From Deltaproteobacteria bacterium (GTDB lineage: Bacteria > Myxococcota > Kuafuiibacteriia > Kuafuiibacteriales > Kuafuiibacteriaceae), in the NCBI GenBank assembly GCA_016703535.1, contig JADJBV010000001.1, forward strand, positions 1,860,001 through 1,924,000: a DNA stretch of 64,000 bases, written 5' to 3'. Positions within the stretch are counted from its first letter, which is position 1. Each line of letters opens with the position of its first letter. The position numbers were made by a program, and so were the translations under genes. Shown in pieces: positions 42,537-51,359 of the stretch. Under the pieces are notes generated by a model that was given only the letters and a program-made list of their open reading frames with translations, was not told where the DNA came from and did not search any database.

Positions 42537-43019
42537 ATGCGGTCTCCCCTCCTGATCTGCCCGTTGCTCTTCGCCATCCCGAGCCTGGCCTGGGGGGCCG
42601 AGGGCGAGGCCGTGGTGGCGGTAGAGCCAGGTTGGGCGATCCAGAGCGCCCCGGAGCGCACCGAACACACCTTCGCCGCCGGGGCGTCGCTTTGGTTGGG
42701 CCTGACCGACAGCGTCTGGGCCGCGGCCAGCCTGGGCTTTACGGGACCCGGCGGCGACTTTCGGTCGGTCGAAGCCTGCGGAGGCCTGGTCTTGGCGTTG
42801 GATGTGCTCCGGATCATCCCGTTCCTGGAGGCCCAGGCCGGCCTGCTGGCGAGCGGGGAACAGACCACCGCCCTGGTGCGCCTCGGCTTCGGCGCCGATT
42901 ACTTCCTGACCGAACGCCTGTCGGTGGGGGCGGTGGCCCGATACCGGCCCTTGCCGAGTGAGCTGGGGGATGGGCTCGTCACCGTCGAGGCCCGGCTGGC
43001 CTTTCGCCTTGAGCTTTGA
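42537..43019 (+). CDS. Small predicted outer-membrane beta-barrel protein
   Basis: A 160-residue protein with a clear signal peptide (LLICPLLFAIPSLAWG). The mature part alternates hydrophobic and polar residues in short strands (AAGASLWLGLTDSVWAAASLGFTG, FLEAQAGLLASG, ALVRLGFGADYFLTERLSVGAVARY, LVTVEARLAFRLEL) and ends on a hydrophobic/aromatic-like strand, as small outer-membrane barrels do. First gene of the 11-gene cluster. Its stop overlaps the earliest possible start of the next gene. No family recognised. Confidence 0.72.
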   Translation: MRSPLLICPLLFAIPSLAWGAEGEAVVAVEPGWAIQSAPERTEHTFAAGASLWLGLTDSVWAAASLGFTGPGGDFRSVEACGGLVLALDVLRIIPFLEAQAGLLASGEQTTALVRLGFGADYFLTERLSVGAVARYRPLPSELGDGLVTVEARLAFRLEL

Positions 43020-43039
43020 GCGTGTTACACCCTCGGGCC

Positions 43040-44302
43040 GTGCGGCCTGCCCTCTCGATGGCGCTCCTCCTGGCCCTGGGGTTGGGGCCCGCCGCTCCGG
43101 CTTTTGCCCAAAGCGAAAGCGCCCCGCCCACCGAAGGGGCGGCCCCGAGCGAGGCCGCGCCCGGCTTTGAGGAGGGGACCGATGAGGATGGGGAGGAGAC
43201 CCCAACCGCCCCACCCCAACCCAAACGGCCCCGGGGGCGCGACGACGGCCGCCGCCCGCTCCCCGAAAACACCGGGCCCATCGGCGTGGATTCCCCCGGC
43301 CCCAACGAACAGTTGATCTCGGATCTGAACGCGACCCGGGGTGAGATCACCTTGGGAGAGCTGATCGATGAGATCTTGGCCGACGTCATGGCCGAGCTGG
43401 CGATCCGGGCGCCCCAAAAGCTCTCGCCGATGGCCATCCGCCAGATCAGCCTGGGCAAAAACATCGCGCCCGGCTTCGCCAAACGGCTCAAGGCCGCGCT
43501 GGTGGCCCAACTCCAGGCCGCGACCCGGATCGTGGTGATCGACTGCCTCGAGTGTGAGGCCACCCGGACCAAGATCGTCGACGGTCAATGGGTCTTCACC
43601 CGGGGCCTCACCAGCACCGCCGAGCTGCGGGAGATCGGCGAGCGGATCGGCGCCAAAAGTTTCCTCGACGTCGACTTCGCCTTCGATCCCGAGAGTTCGG
43701 CCTTGGAGATCCACTTTCAGGTGGTCGCCGCCGAAGACTCTCGGATCTTGTGGGCCGACACCTTCCGGGCCGACGAAACCACGCCGATGTTGTTGCGCTC
43801 CTCGGAATCGCCGATCCGGCGCCGGGACCGGCTTCGGGATCTGGAGATGTTGCTCGAAGGACGCCCCTACTACGGCATCGCCGCCTCGGCGGGGTTCATG
43901 CTCCTGCCTTACGACGATCCGGCGGAGGGCGACATCACCGGCGCGTCGGCGGGATTTCGGATCTACGAACGCTTCGGAGAAGAACGCCGCTGGATGTACG
44001 GCCTGGACATGATGGGCTTCCTCAACACCGAACGCCTGGCGGGGGCGGTGATGTCGGCGGGCCTGTGGTGGATCCCGGTGCGGCCCGACTTGGTCAACCC
44101 CGAGCTGCGGGTCGGGGCCAAGGCGGGCGCCTTCATCGCGGGTTCAGAGGGCAACGCGGCGGTGTTCCAGCTCGGCGGCGAGCTGCTGCTGCGGTATCGC
44201 TTCGGCCTCTACGTCTACGCCTTGTTCATGACCAAATCCCCGTTCAACGGGTACGATCTGGGAGGCCTGGGGTTCAGCACCGGCCTCTCGTGGAACTGGT
44301 GA
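43040..44302 (+). CDS. Exported envelope protein with C-terminal barrel-like domain
   Basis: GTG 43040 gives a good signal peptide (MRPALSMALLLALGLGPAAPAFA, 420 residues); TTG 43016 or GTG 43022 would add up to 8 residues. After an acidic/Pro-rich linker come a helical segment (LGELIDEILADVMAELAIRAP) and an alpha/beta domain (ATRIVVIDCLECEATRTK, KSFLDVDFAFDPESSALEIHFQVV). This middle resembles periplasmic domains that read out envelope signals, but no family is certain. From ~300 on it looks like an outer-membrane barrel (GIAASAGFMLLP, AGLWWIPVRP, GGELLLRYRFGLYVYALF) ending in SWNW with a terminal aromatic. Confidence 0.72.
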   Translation: MRPALSMALLLALGLGPAAPAFAQSESAPPTEGAAPSEAAPGFEEGTDEDGEETPTAPPQPKRPRGRDDGRRPLPENTGPIGVDSPGPNEQLISDLNATRGEITLGELIDEILADVMAELAIRAPQKLSPMAIRQISLGKNIAPGFAKRLKAALVAQLQAATRIVVIDCLECEATRTKIVDGQWVFTRGLTSTAELREIGERIGAKSFLDVDFAFDPESSALEIHFQVVAAEDSRILWADTFRADETTPMLLRSSESPIRRRDRLRDLEMLLEGRPYYGIAASAGFMLLPYDDPAEGDITGASAGFRIYERFGEERRWMYGLDMMGFLNTERLAGAVMSAGLWWIPVRPDLVNPELRVGAKAGAFIAGSEGNAAVFQLGGELLLRYRFGLYVYALFMTKSPFNGYDLGGLGFSTGLSWNW

Positions 44303-44307
44303 TCGCG

Positions 44308-44937
44308 ATGAAGGTGGTCCTTGCCGCGTCGCTCCTCGTCGTTTTGGGCTGCACCAGCAGCACCCGGACCATCAAGATCCCCGAAAGTGTAGTGCAGCGC
44401 CCGGGCAACGAAGGCCAAGGCCGCACCACACCCCAACCCTACGTGGTCAAGATGTCCGATGGGCAACGCACCTGGCAGATCGAGGTGCCGGGATCGGATC
44501 AGCCCGGGGGCTTCGAGACGGTCATCCCCCTCGATCAAGATCCCAACGGCGCCTTGGGCCAGGTCTCCCAGACCGCCCCCAACTTGCCCCAGACCGAGGC
44601 CGATCGAGAGATCATCGAGGCCAAGAAGCAAAAGGGTGAGCCCATCGCCCAGCCGCCGCCGGGGGGCCAGACCAAGACCTCGAGTTACCTGGCGACCATC
44701 GCCCGGGCCCGGGAGCTGTACAAGCGACGGCAATACGAGATGGCCTTGATGGACATCGTCGAGCTGGACCGGATGTACCCCGACGACGAGCGGGTGTTGG
44801 AGATGAAGGGCACCCTTTATCTCAAGCTGAATCGTCCCAACGACGCCAAGAAGGCCTGGGAGCGAGTATTGGCCCTGAACCCGAACAACCAGGGGGTCGC
44901 CCGGGCCCTCGAGCAGCTGCAGGAAGAGACGGAGTGA
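44308..44937 (+). CDS. TPR lipoprotein
   Basis: A 209-residue protein from ATG 44308 (GTG 44299, overlapping the previous stop, is possible). VVLGC gives lipidation at Cys15. The middle is Pro/Gln-rich; the C-terminus has two TPR-like helical pairs (ARARELYKRRQYEMALMDIVELDRMYPDD; LEMKGTLYLKLNRPNDAKKAWERVLALNPNN). It is located four bases before the MotA-like gene. In envelope machines such TPR lipoproteins commonly assemble or stabilise subunits; this role is inferred. Confidence 0.82.
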   Translation: MKVVLAASLLVVLGCTSSTRTIKIPESVVQRPGNEGQGRTTPQPYVVKMSDGQRTWQIEVPGSDQPGGFETVIPLDQDPNGALGQVSQTAPNLPQTEADREIIEAKKQKGEPIAQPPPGGQTKTSSYLATIARARELYKRRQYEMALMDIVELDRMYPDDERVLEMKGTLYLKLNRPNDAKKAWERVLALNPNNQGVARALEQLQEETE

Positions 44938-44941
44938 GCGG

Positions 44942-45742
44942 ATGCATTTCCTTCTCGGAATTTTGGTGACCGTCGGCGCTTTTGTCGCCAGCCAAGCGGT
45001 CACCGACGCCACCCACTTCGGTGGTTTGGTCAACCCGTCGGCCTTGGTGTTGTTGTTGGTCGGGCCTTTGGGCGTGAGCCTGATCAGCCACCCCTTCGCG
45101 TCTTGGAAACAAAACCTGGTGGTGATGGTCCGGGCCTTCCGCCACGACAAACAGCGGAACTTGGTGTTGGCCTCGGACGAGATGACCACCATCGCCCGGG
45201 CCGTGCGGGAGTCCCGCTGGAGTGAGGCCGAAGCCGCGGTAGAGCGGGCCCAGTCGGAGCAAGTGAAAAACCTGGCGCCATACCTGCTTGGGCGCCTGGA
45301 GTTGCCGGCGCTCCACGAAGCGGTGGCCAGCGCCTCGTTTCGTTGGATGACCGAGGTCAAGGCCGCCGACGACTTCCTCCAAGGTTTGGCCCGCTTTTCC
45401 CCGGCCTTTGGGATGATCGGGACCATCATGGGTTTGGTCGAGTTGTTCAAGAACATGAGCAACAGCCAGTCCCTGGGGCCGGGCATGGCCATGGCCTTGC
45501 TCGCGACCTTGTACGGCTTGATCCTCTGCTACTGCGTGTACATGCCGCTTTCCCAGCGGATCAGGACCTACCTGACCGCCGGCGCCTATGAACAACGGGT
45601 GATCGAACGTTCGCTCAACCTGATCACCGAAGGCCGGACCATCGGCGAGGTCCGAGGTGCGGTGCTCGACGGCGCCCAAGGTGGCGGCGGCGCCTCCAGC
45701 TCCACCATGCCGACGCCCTCGGAGATGTCGGGTCGTGGCTAA
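44942..45742 (+). CDS. MotA-like stator channel subunit
   Basis: A 266-residue protein, close to MotA length. Helices at ~3-20, 33-50, 152-169 and 182-202 frame a cytoplasmic loop (residues ~51-150). ARFSPAFGMIGTIMGLVELF contains the conserved proline (P154) equivalent to MotA P173, and the GMIGT/MGL signature separates it from TolQ/ExbB. The loop keeps many Arg/Glu suited to rotor contact (RHDKQRNLVLASDE, RWSEAEAAVER). It is immediately upstream of a MotB-like gene with an 8-bp overlap. No flagellar genes surround it. It is predicted to conduct H+ or Na+ and generate torque or force. Confidence 0.9.
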   Translation: MHFLLGILVTVGAFVASQAVTDATHFGGLVNPSALVLLLVGPLGVSLISHPFASWKQNLVVMVRAFRHDKQRNLVLASDEMTTIARAVRESRWSEAEAAVERAQSEQVKNLAPYLLGRLELPALHEAVASASFRWMTEVKAADDFLQGLARFSPAFGMIGTIMGLVELFKNMSNSQSLGPGMAMALLATLYGLILCYCVYMPLSQRIRTYLTAGAYEQRVIERSLNLITEGRTIGEVRGAVLDGAQGGGGASSSTMPTPSEMSGRG

Positions 45743-46394
45743 GCAGAGTGCGGTCGAGGTCGCCCAGGAGCTCCTCGACAAGAGCGGGGAGGTCGAAGAT
45801 CCCTGGTTGATCTCCTACGCCGACCTGGTGACCAACCTCTTGGCCTTTATGGTCGTGTTGGTCTCGATGGCGGGGATCAACTTCAAGACCATCGATCAGA
45901 TCCCGGCGGCCTTCGGTGATCAAAAGAAAGAACGCCCCCCGCTGACGGTCTTGTCCGAAGAGATCAAGCAGCTGGCCGACGCCGAAGGGCTCTCGGGCAA
46001 CGTCGAGGCCGACGTCGACACCGAAGGTCTGCAGATCAAGCTGCAGGACAAGATCCTCTTCCCCTCCGGGGTGGCGGCCTTGTCCCCCGAAGGTGAAGGC
46101 TTGGTCGACAAGTTGGCCCGCCTCCTGACGAAGCTGAAGATCGACTATCGGGTGAACGTCGAAGGCCACACCGACGACGTGCCGATCTCGACCGCGCGTT
46201 TTCGCAACAACTGGGAGCTTTCGTCGACCCGGGCCTTGGAGGTGCGGCAACGTTTGGCCGCGGCGGGCATCGACGAACGGCGGTTGTCGATCAGCGCCTT
46301 TGCTGACACCCGCCCGGTGCCGGCCCACAACGGCGAAAACCGGGACGAGCTGAGACGTCGCAATCGAAGGGTGGTGCTCCGTGTTTATTACTGA
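45735..46394 (+). CDS. MotB-like stator subunit with OmpA-type peptidoglycan-binding domain
   Basis: A 219-residue protein from GTG 45735 inside the MotA-like gene's end. The single helix (WLISYADLVTNLLAFMVVLVSM) carries the ion-binding Asp30 in the YAD context of MotB D32. The C-terminal domain is OmpA-like: NVEGHTDDVPI, NWELSSTRALEVRQRLAAAGID, ADTRPVPAHN and RRRNRRVVLRV, with the Asp and Arg positions that bind diaminopimelate. It should anchor the stator to the cell wall. It is shorter than flagellar MotB (~300) because the linker is reduced. Next gene overlaps by 14 bp. Confidence 0.92.
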   Translation: MAKQSAVEVAQELLDKSGEVEDPWLISYADLVTNLLAFMVVLVSMAGINFKTIDQIPAAFGDQKKERPPLTVLSEEIKQLADAEGLSGNVEADVDTEGLQIKLQDKILFPSGVAALSPEGEGLVDKLARLLTKLKIDYRVNVEGHTDDVPISTARFRNNWELSSTRALEVRQRLAAAGIDERRLSISAFADTRPVPAHNGENRDELRRRNRRVVLRVYY

Positions 46395-48078
46395 GGCCGT
46401 GTTGCTGGCCACCTTGTCGTTGGCCCAGACCCCGGCGCCGACCGTCGATGAGATCCGCACCCAGACCCGGATCTTGATGCAGTCGATGTGCGGCGAGCAG
46501 TGCGACGTCATCGACGTCCGCATCAAACAAAAGAAGGAGGCGCCGGTCGGAGCGCCGGCCCCAGGCTTCGACGACGCCCCTCGCCTGCGGACGGTCCCCA
46601 GTGAGGTTGGCCTGACCTTGCTCTTCGACGCCAAGTTGCCCAAACCCTACCGGGACTTCGTCGGCGATCGGGTGAAACAACGGATCTCCGAGTTGGGCCT
46701 GCCGGTGTTGATCACCCAAAACGTGCAGGCCTTCCCGGCGCCGCCGCCCGAGCCGGTGGCCCCCCTGCCCCCCGCGGTCGCGCCGCCGCCTCCTGCCCCG
46801 CCGGTGATCGTACAAGCGCCTCCCCCTCCCCCACCGCCGCCCGTGGCCGCCCCGGTGGCCAAGGCCGACCTCGAGGAGGCCTTTTGGTTGAAGTTGATCG
46901 AGGCCCTGCCTTTGATCCTCGGCTTTTTGTTGTTGGGGTGGTTGGTCATGAAGACCCTCCAACGCCTGGAGAACATCGCCCGAGGCCCAGCCCGGAGCGA
47001 CGAAGACGAAGAAGAGCCGCCGCTGACCGTGACCCCCGAGTTGATCGAAGAGCGTTCCGAAAAGAGCGCCCAGGTCATGCCGCCCCCGACCGCCGGCGAG
47101 TTGTCGGCCGAGTTGAACCGCTTTCGGGGCAGCACGCGCCGGATCTTCCACCGCTTGTTGATGAGCGGGGATCACGACACCGTCGCCAAGGCCGTCGCTT
47201 TGCTCGGGGACTTCGTGGTCCAGGATCTGACCCACGACCCGGCGCTGAAGCGGGCCCTGACCGCCGCCGGCGAAAAAACCGCGGCCACTTTGCGCAGCCC
47301 GATCACCGACGACGAAAAGACCGACCTGCTACGGACGGTGCACGCCGAGTTGGTCGCGGATCGGGTGGCCCATCGGCAAGAAGACGTCCGGCGGGAGCTG
47401 GAGGCGTTGTTGGGCTGGAGCCCCGAGTCCTTTGCCTCTTTGATCTCGCGGCTCGATCCTCGGCTGACCGTGGTCCTGCTTCGCCACGCCCCGGGCCACC
47501 TGACCGAAAGTTACCTGCGAGGCCTGGCGCCCAGTGAACGGGCCCGCTGGGTCAAGCGGCTCCTTGGGGAGGCGCCGGCCGAGCCGGAAGAGTTGGAGAC
47601 CCTGGGAGACCACCTGGAGGCTCAGGCCCAAGCCGCCTTGGTGGGCGGATATGAGGCGGATCACATCGTCGAGCTCCTCGACTCCTTGCCCGCCGATGAG
47701 CAGGACCGGGTGGTCAGCGAGTTGGAGACGACCCGCCCCGACTTCGTGCGCCGCAACCTCGGCGTTTTGCCCGTGGAATCGGCCCTCTTGCGGGTCCCGG
47801 AGCAGGCCTTGGCGGCCGCCTGGTCCAAGGTGCCCTTCGAGGAATGGTTGGCCTACCTGCGGGTCGCGCCCGACGGCATCAAACAGCGGGCCTTGGCGAC
47901 CTGTCCGGCCCGGCTGAGGGAGAACTTGAGCGACGAGTTGGCCCTGCGGGTGGCCGTCGATCCGGTCCGGGCCACCGCCGCTCGTCGTCGGATCATCGAG
48001 GCCGCCTTGAGCGCCGCCCCGGCCCTGGCAGGGGGCGCCAGCTTGGAGGCGAACGTGGTACAGAGAAAGGAGTCATGA
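46381..48078 (+). CDS. Membrane-anchored protein with FliG-like cytoplasmic domain
   Basis: A 565-residue protein from GTG 46381 (GTG 46399 possible). Order: signal-like N-terminus; alpha/beta periplasmic domain (~20-118; DVIDVRIKQKK, PYRDFVGDRVKQRISELG); Pro-rich linker (119-157); one transmembrane helix (173-189); charged helical cytoplasmic domain (~240-545). By eye residues ~415-545 follow the FliG middle and C-terminal parts: GG at 421-422, HIVELLDSLPADEQDRVVSEL, then EEWLAYLRVAPDGIKQRALATCPARLRENLSDEL and RRRIIEAAL, aligning with FliG's SESLLIALKGAEQPLREKFLRNMSQR region. A FliF-like anchor plus FliG-like rotor in one protein is inferred. It needs profile confirmation. Confidence 0.7.
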   Translation: MFITEAVLLATLSLAQTPAPTVDEIRTQTRILMQSMCGEQCDVIDVRIKQKKEAPVGAPAPGFDDAPRLRTVPSEVGLTLLFDAKLPKPYRDFVGDRVKQRISELGLPVLITQNVQAFPAPPPEPVAPLPPAVAPPPPAPPVIVQAPPPPPPPPVAAPVAKADLEEAFWLKLIEALPLILGFLLLGWLVMKTLQRLENIARGPARSDEDEEEPPLTVTPELIEERSEKSAQVMPPPTAGELSAELNRFRGSTRRIFHRLLMSGDHDTVAKAVALLGDFVVQDLTHDPALKRALTAAGEKTAATLRSPITDDEKTDLLRTVHAELVADRVAHRQEDVRRELEALLGWSPESFASLISRLDPRLTVVLLRHAPGHLTESYLRGLAPSERARWVKRLLGEAPAEPEELETLGDHLEAQAQAALVGGYEADHIVELLDSLPADEQDRVVSELETTRPDFVRRNLGVLPVESALLRVPEQALAAAWSKVPFEEWLAYLRVAPDGIKQRALATCPARLRENLSDELALRVAVDPVRATAARRRIIEAALSAAPALAGGASLEANVVQRKES

Positions 48079-49145
48079 AGCGCGCCGCCTTTTCCCTCGC
48101 CGCTGCCGGCGCCCTGGCCACCTTCACGTCCTGCGTCATCCTGATCAAGCCGCCCACGCCGGTGCCCATCCCGGTGCCCCTTTCCTGCAGCACCCAAGGG
48201 CAAAAGACGGCCCACATCATCTTCAGCACCCGGATCAACCGCACCACGGTCAACCTCTCCCCCGGGTACGAGTCCTTCATGATCCACACCATGTTGGCCC
48301 TGGCCGGCGCCAAGGTCATGCCGAGTTCGGTGGTGTTGGTGCGCTCCGACGAACGGACGGTGGACACCGAGGTGTTGGCGGCCTGGGGCTGCAACGTGGC
48401 CAGCAGCCCCGACACCGCGCTCCAGCCCGCGCCCAACGCGGTGATCAACTATTACGCGCAAAACGACACCCTGCGGGATCCGGCCGAAGGGTGCATGAGC
48501 GACAGCCTCTTGTCGGTCGGCGATCGGCTCACCGAGGTGACCACCAGCTACCCGAATGAGCTGCCCGGTGGGCGCAGCGGGCTGAGCGTCTTCAGCACCA
48601 AACCCGACGTGGTGTTGGTGGTGCACATGGACGCCTTGGAGCGGAAAGCCGGCTTCGAAGAGCCTGCCTGCCGCAGCACCGCCACCTTGGCGGCTCAGGG
48701 TGAAGATGGCGCCTTGGCTTGGTTGTCCTACGCCGGTGCCGATCCCGCGCCCCAAGAAGTGGTGCACTGGTTCGTGACCACCGACGAGGGCCTGAGCGAC
48801 TCGGCGTTCTTCGCGGAGTGCAAGAAGGCGGACGGCATCGACACCGGCCTGTTCGACTCGCTGCAACCCTCCGCCAAAGCTTTTTATGGGCCCTTGGCCC
48901 AGAGCCTCGAGGCCTCGGGGCAACACACGGCCGTGTTGCCGATCTGCCGGATGTTGGCCAACCAAGACCTGAAGTTCCTGGTCGATGAGGCCCTCCACAT
49001 CGGCGACGAACTCGGCACCTCCCCCGACGCGACCGAGATCGAGGAGACCATCAACGGGGGCTTCGACGCCCTGATCAACCAGCAGATCCCGCAAGGGACA
49101 CTTAACCCCGACGGTCGCCCTGGCCTCGGCGGCCTCGGCGGGTAG
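48075..49145 (+). CDS. Lipoprotein of unknown function in the motor-like operon
   Basis: A 356-residue protein. ATG 48075 overlaps the preceding stop (ATGA) and has AAAGGAG upstream. LATFTSC puts lipidation at Cys20. After a Pro/Ile-Pro-rich stretch come extracellular-type cysteines and a mixed alpha/beta body (VLVRSDERTVDTEVLAAWG, DVVLVVHMDALERKAG, ALAWLSYAGADPAPQEVVHWFVTTDEG). The C-terminus is helical with Gly-rich ending GRPGLGGLGG. No domain recognised. It presumably sits in the outer membrane facing the periplasm. Confidence 0.75.
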   Translation: MKRAAFSLAAAGALATFTSCVILIKPPTPVPIPVPLSCSTQGQKTAHIIFSTRINRTTVNLSPGYESFMIHTMLALAGAKVMPSSVVLVRSDERTVDTEVLAAWGCNVASSPDTALQPAPNAVINYYAQNDTLRDPAEGCMSDSLLSVGDRLTEVTTSYPNELPGGRSGLSVFSTKPDVVLVVHMDALERKAGFEEPACRSTATLAAQGEDGALAWLSYAGADPAPQEVVHWFVTTDEGLSDSAFFAECKKADGIDTGLFDSLQPSAKAFYGPLAQSLEASGQHTAVLPICRMLANQDLKFLVDEALHIGDELGTSPDATEIEETINGGFDALINQQIPQGTLNPDGRPGLGGLGG

Positions 49146-49182
49146 TTTCGGTTCACCGTTGGCACCCCGGAGCCCTCGTCCG

Positions 49183-49743
49183 GTGCGCAGGAACGCGCCG
49201 CCGCGCCGATCGTCCCGGGCGCTTTGGCCGCTGCTGGCGATCGCCCTGGCTTTGGCGTTTTATCTCGGCCGGTGGTCCGCCCCGCCCGCTCCACCCCCGT
49301 CGTTGACGACCGCCTCGCCGGCCGAGGTCCCCGAGTGTCCGGAGCCGACCCTCACCCAAGGGGGGACCGGGACCTCGACGATCGGCCTGTGTCCCTGCCC
49401 TCGCCCCCGGCCGCCTCGGATGTTGCCGATCGCCAAGAAGAAAAAACCGCCGACCTCCATTCACGACCAGACCCGGAGCGATCCGACCGAAGCCACCGCC
49501 CGTTATCTGCGCGAACAAGCGAACCGACTCGCGCCCTGTGCGCCGGCCCAAGGGACCGAACTGCACGTGCACCTGGAGGTGGAGGTGGCGCCCAAAGGCG
49601 AGGTCCAGCGGGTGAAGGTCACCAACTTGGACCCGCTGCCCAGCGAGGTCTCGACCTGCGTCGAGAAGATCTACTCGGAGCTGCACCCTCCGGCCTTCGA
49701 CTCGCGCGAGGTCGCGACCTTCGCGCTGACGGTGGTGTTGTGA
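49183..49743 (+). CDS. Inner-membrane protein with TonB-C-like C-terminal domain
   Basis: A 186-residue protein. GTG 49183 has GGAG 8 nt upstream; TTG 49159 would extend it by 8 residues. One transmembrane segment near the start (ALWPLLAIALALAFYLG), then a Pro-rich spacer (PPAPPPS, CPCPRPRPPR, KKKKPP) and a C-terminal domain with VHLEVEVAPKGEVQRVKVTNLDPLP, STCVEKIYSELHPPAFDSREVATFALTVVL. This pattern of beta strand, CVexxxxxxxFP-type helix and final strand is that of TonB-C/AgmX-type C-termini, seen in energy transducers and in gliding machinery proteins (GltG/GltJ). The next gene overlaps its stop. Confidence 0.72.
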   Translation: MRRNAPPRRSSRALWPLLAIALALAFYLGRWSAPPAPPPSLTTASPAEVPECPEPTLTQGGTGTSTIGLCPCPRPRPPRMLPIAKKKKPPTSIHDQTRSDPTEATARYLREQANRLAPCAPAQGTELHVHLEVEVAPKGEVQRVKVTNLDPLPSEVSTCVEKIYSELHPPAFDSREVATFALTVVL

Positions 49744-51359
49744 GGTCCCTGGCTGGTTTGGCGCTCCTGCTTTTGGGGGGCTGCGGCGAGACCATCTTCA
49801 TCGACCCCGACGGCCCTCGCAAAGCCGAGCTGGTGATCACCACCGCTCAACGGCTGGTGGTCGAGGGCGATCCACGGACCTACCTGTTCCTCAGGGTCAA
49901 GACCCGGGGTCGGCTGGACGACGTGCGCTTTTCGGTGGTGGGGCCGGTGGGCCAGCTGCAGCTGCCGGATGACGGCCGAGACCTGGGCCCCTGCGCCGAC
50001 GGCAGCACCTGCCTCTCTTACACCTTGGGTTTGGGGTGGCCCCCGGAGCTCGAACAGGTGGTGCTCGAGGCCCCCGAGATCGGCCACCGGGCGGTTCGGG
50101 ACCTGGTGGTGGTCGAGCTGGGCGGTTATTCGTTCAGCGGCACCGCCCGGGCCGGCAACACCTCCTTGGAGGGTCAGCTGCTGGATCCGATCCGCGCCCA
50201 CTTCATCGAGACCGAGTTGCTGGAGGACGGGCGGCGGGTCCAGCTCTTCCCGCGCCGCTTCGAGGCCTGGACCGCGGCCGGCCCCTGCGCCAGTCCTCCC
50301 AAGGGCACTGATTCGGGGTGGGCCCCGGTGAAGAGTGTCCCGTTTACCTTGACCGCCACTTACTCGCCCGAACCCGAGGCCTTGGCCTGTGTGGCGGTCC
50401 GGCCCGATCGTCCCCCGGCCGGCCCAGCGATCAGCGCCGAAACCGTGGCCGCCCGGGCCTTGGTCGAGCGGTTCACTCACCTCTACGCGCCCCCCGAAGA
50501 GCGATCGCCCCTGGTCTACCAGCTGATCTTCGACTTGGAGATGCCCAGCGAAGCGCGCTGCACCGCCGCCAAAGATCTGGTCGCGGCGGCGGTCCGGGAC
50601 ACCGCCACCGAAATCGCGGCGGACCAGGACTTGGGCGCCGAGGTGTTGGCCCTACCGCCGGTAGATCTGGCGGTGACCAACGGGGTGCCCTGCCGACAGA
50701 GCAACGACCGGCGCCTCTACAGCGTGGCGGTGGCCAACGCCATCGTCGGTGGCATCCAACAACGCTTCGGAGCCGATCGGCCGGTGCGGGTGGTGTTGAT
50801 CTACGCGACCAACCTGAACCTGCCGCTCAGCGACAACCTGCGCCAAGAGTTGGCGGGCTTGCCTTCCTTTTTCCCCGAAGAGCTGCGGGCCTTCACGATC
50901 TTCATCAGCCCCGAGCTCCCGGCCCAGGGGGCCCAGGCCGATCAGCGCTTCGACTGGACCAGCACCCAAGAGCCCAGCTTCCGGGGCAACATCTCCTCGA
51001 CCATGGCTTTGGTGTGGCCCTTCTTCAGCATGATCCACCGGGCCGACACCTTCGTGCCCTTGGCCGACGCGGGGGCCCTGGCGGATCTCGTGGCCTACCG
51101 AGCCTGCAACACCGACCAACCGGTGGCCCTCGAAGGCACCCCGTACCCGACCGGCGGCGGCGCCAATCCCCCTCTGGTGTTGGGTCCTTTGGGTCCGGGC
51201 TACCGGGTGGCCTTGAGCCCCCAGATCTTGGTGCCGCGGAGCCAATACAACCCGGTGACGGTCCGGGTGGTTTGGGAGGGCTGCCGGGGCTTGTGCGATC
51301 GCCCGGCTCCGGGGAGTCTCCAGGGCACGCCATGGTCGAGGAGCGACACCTGCCTGTGA
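49740..51359 (+). CDS. Large lipoprotein of unknown function
   Basis: A 539-residue protein from GTG 49740 (GTGA overlap). LLLLGGC puts lipidation at Cys15. The first ~200 residues are beta-rich with Cys pairs (GPCADGSTCLS, RVQLFPRRFEAWTAAGPCAS). The second half is alpha/beta and looks like a VWA or caspase-like fold in outline (VRVVLIYATNLNLPLSDNLRQELAGL, RAFTIFISPELPAQG) without a confirmed motif. The end is Cys-rich (EGCRGLCD). A surface or periplasmic role within the machine is inferred from the operon. Confidence 0.75.
   Translation: MRSLAGLALLLLGGCGETIFIDPDGPRKAELVITTAQRLVVEGDPRTYLFLRVKTRGRLDDVRFSVVGPVGQLQLPDDGRDLGPCADGSTCLSYTLGLGWPPELEQVVLEAPEIGHRAVRDLVVVELGGYSFSGTARAGNTSLEGQLLDPIRAHFIETELLEDGRRVQLFPRRFEAWTAAGPCASPPKGTDSGWAPVKSVPFTLTATYSPEPEALACVAVRPDRPPAGPAISAETVAARALVERFTHLYAPPEERSPLVYQLIFDLEMPSEARCTAAKDLVAAAVRDTATEIAADQDLGAEVLALPPVDLAVTNGVPCRQSNDRRLYSVAVANAIVGGIQQRFGADRPVRVVLIYATNLNLPLSDNLRQELAGLPSFFPEELRAFTIFISPELPAQGAQADQRFDWTSTQEPSFRGNISSTMALVWPFFSMIHRADTFVPLADAGALADLVAYRACNTDQPVALEGTPYPTGGGANPPLVLGPLGPGYRVALSPQILVPRSQYNPVTVRVVWEGCRGLCDRPAPGSLQGTPWSRSDTCL

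Noticed and set aside
43588..44300. A plus-strand frame that would fuse upstream sequence to the TPR lipoprotein
   Set aside because: The region is fully used by the envelope protein in another frame, and the lipoprotein has its own signal peptide starting at 44308.
44942..46394. Zorya anti-phage system (ZorA/ZorB are MotA/MotB-like)
   Set aside because: The MotA-like protein lacks the long coiled-coil tail of ZorA, and no ZorC, ZorD or ZorE helicase/nuclease gene is adjacent; the neighbours are envelope proteins.
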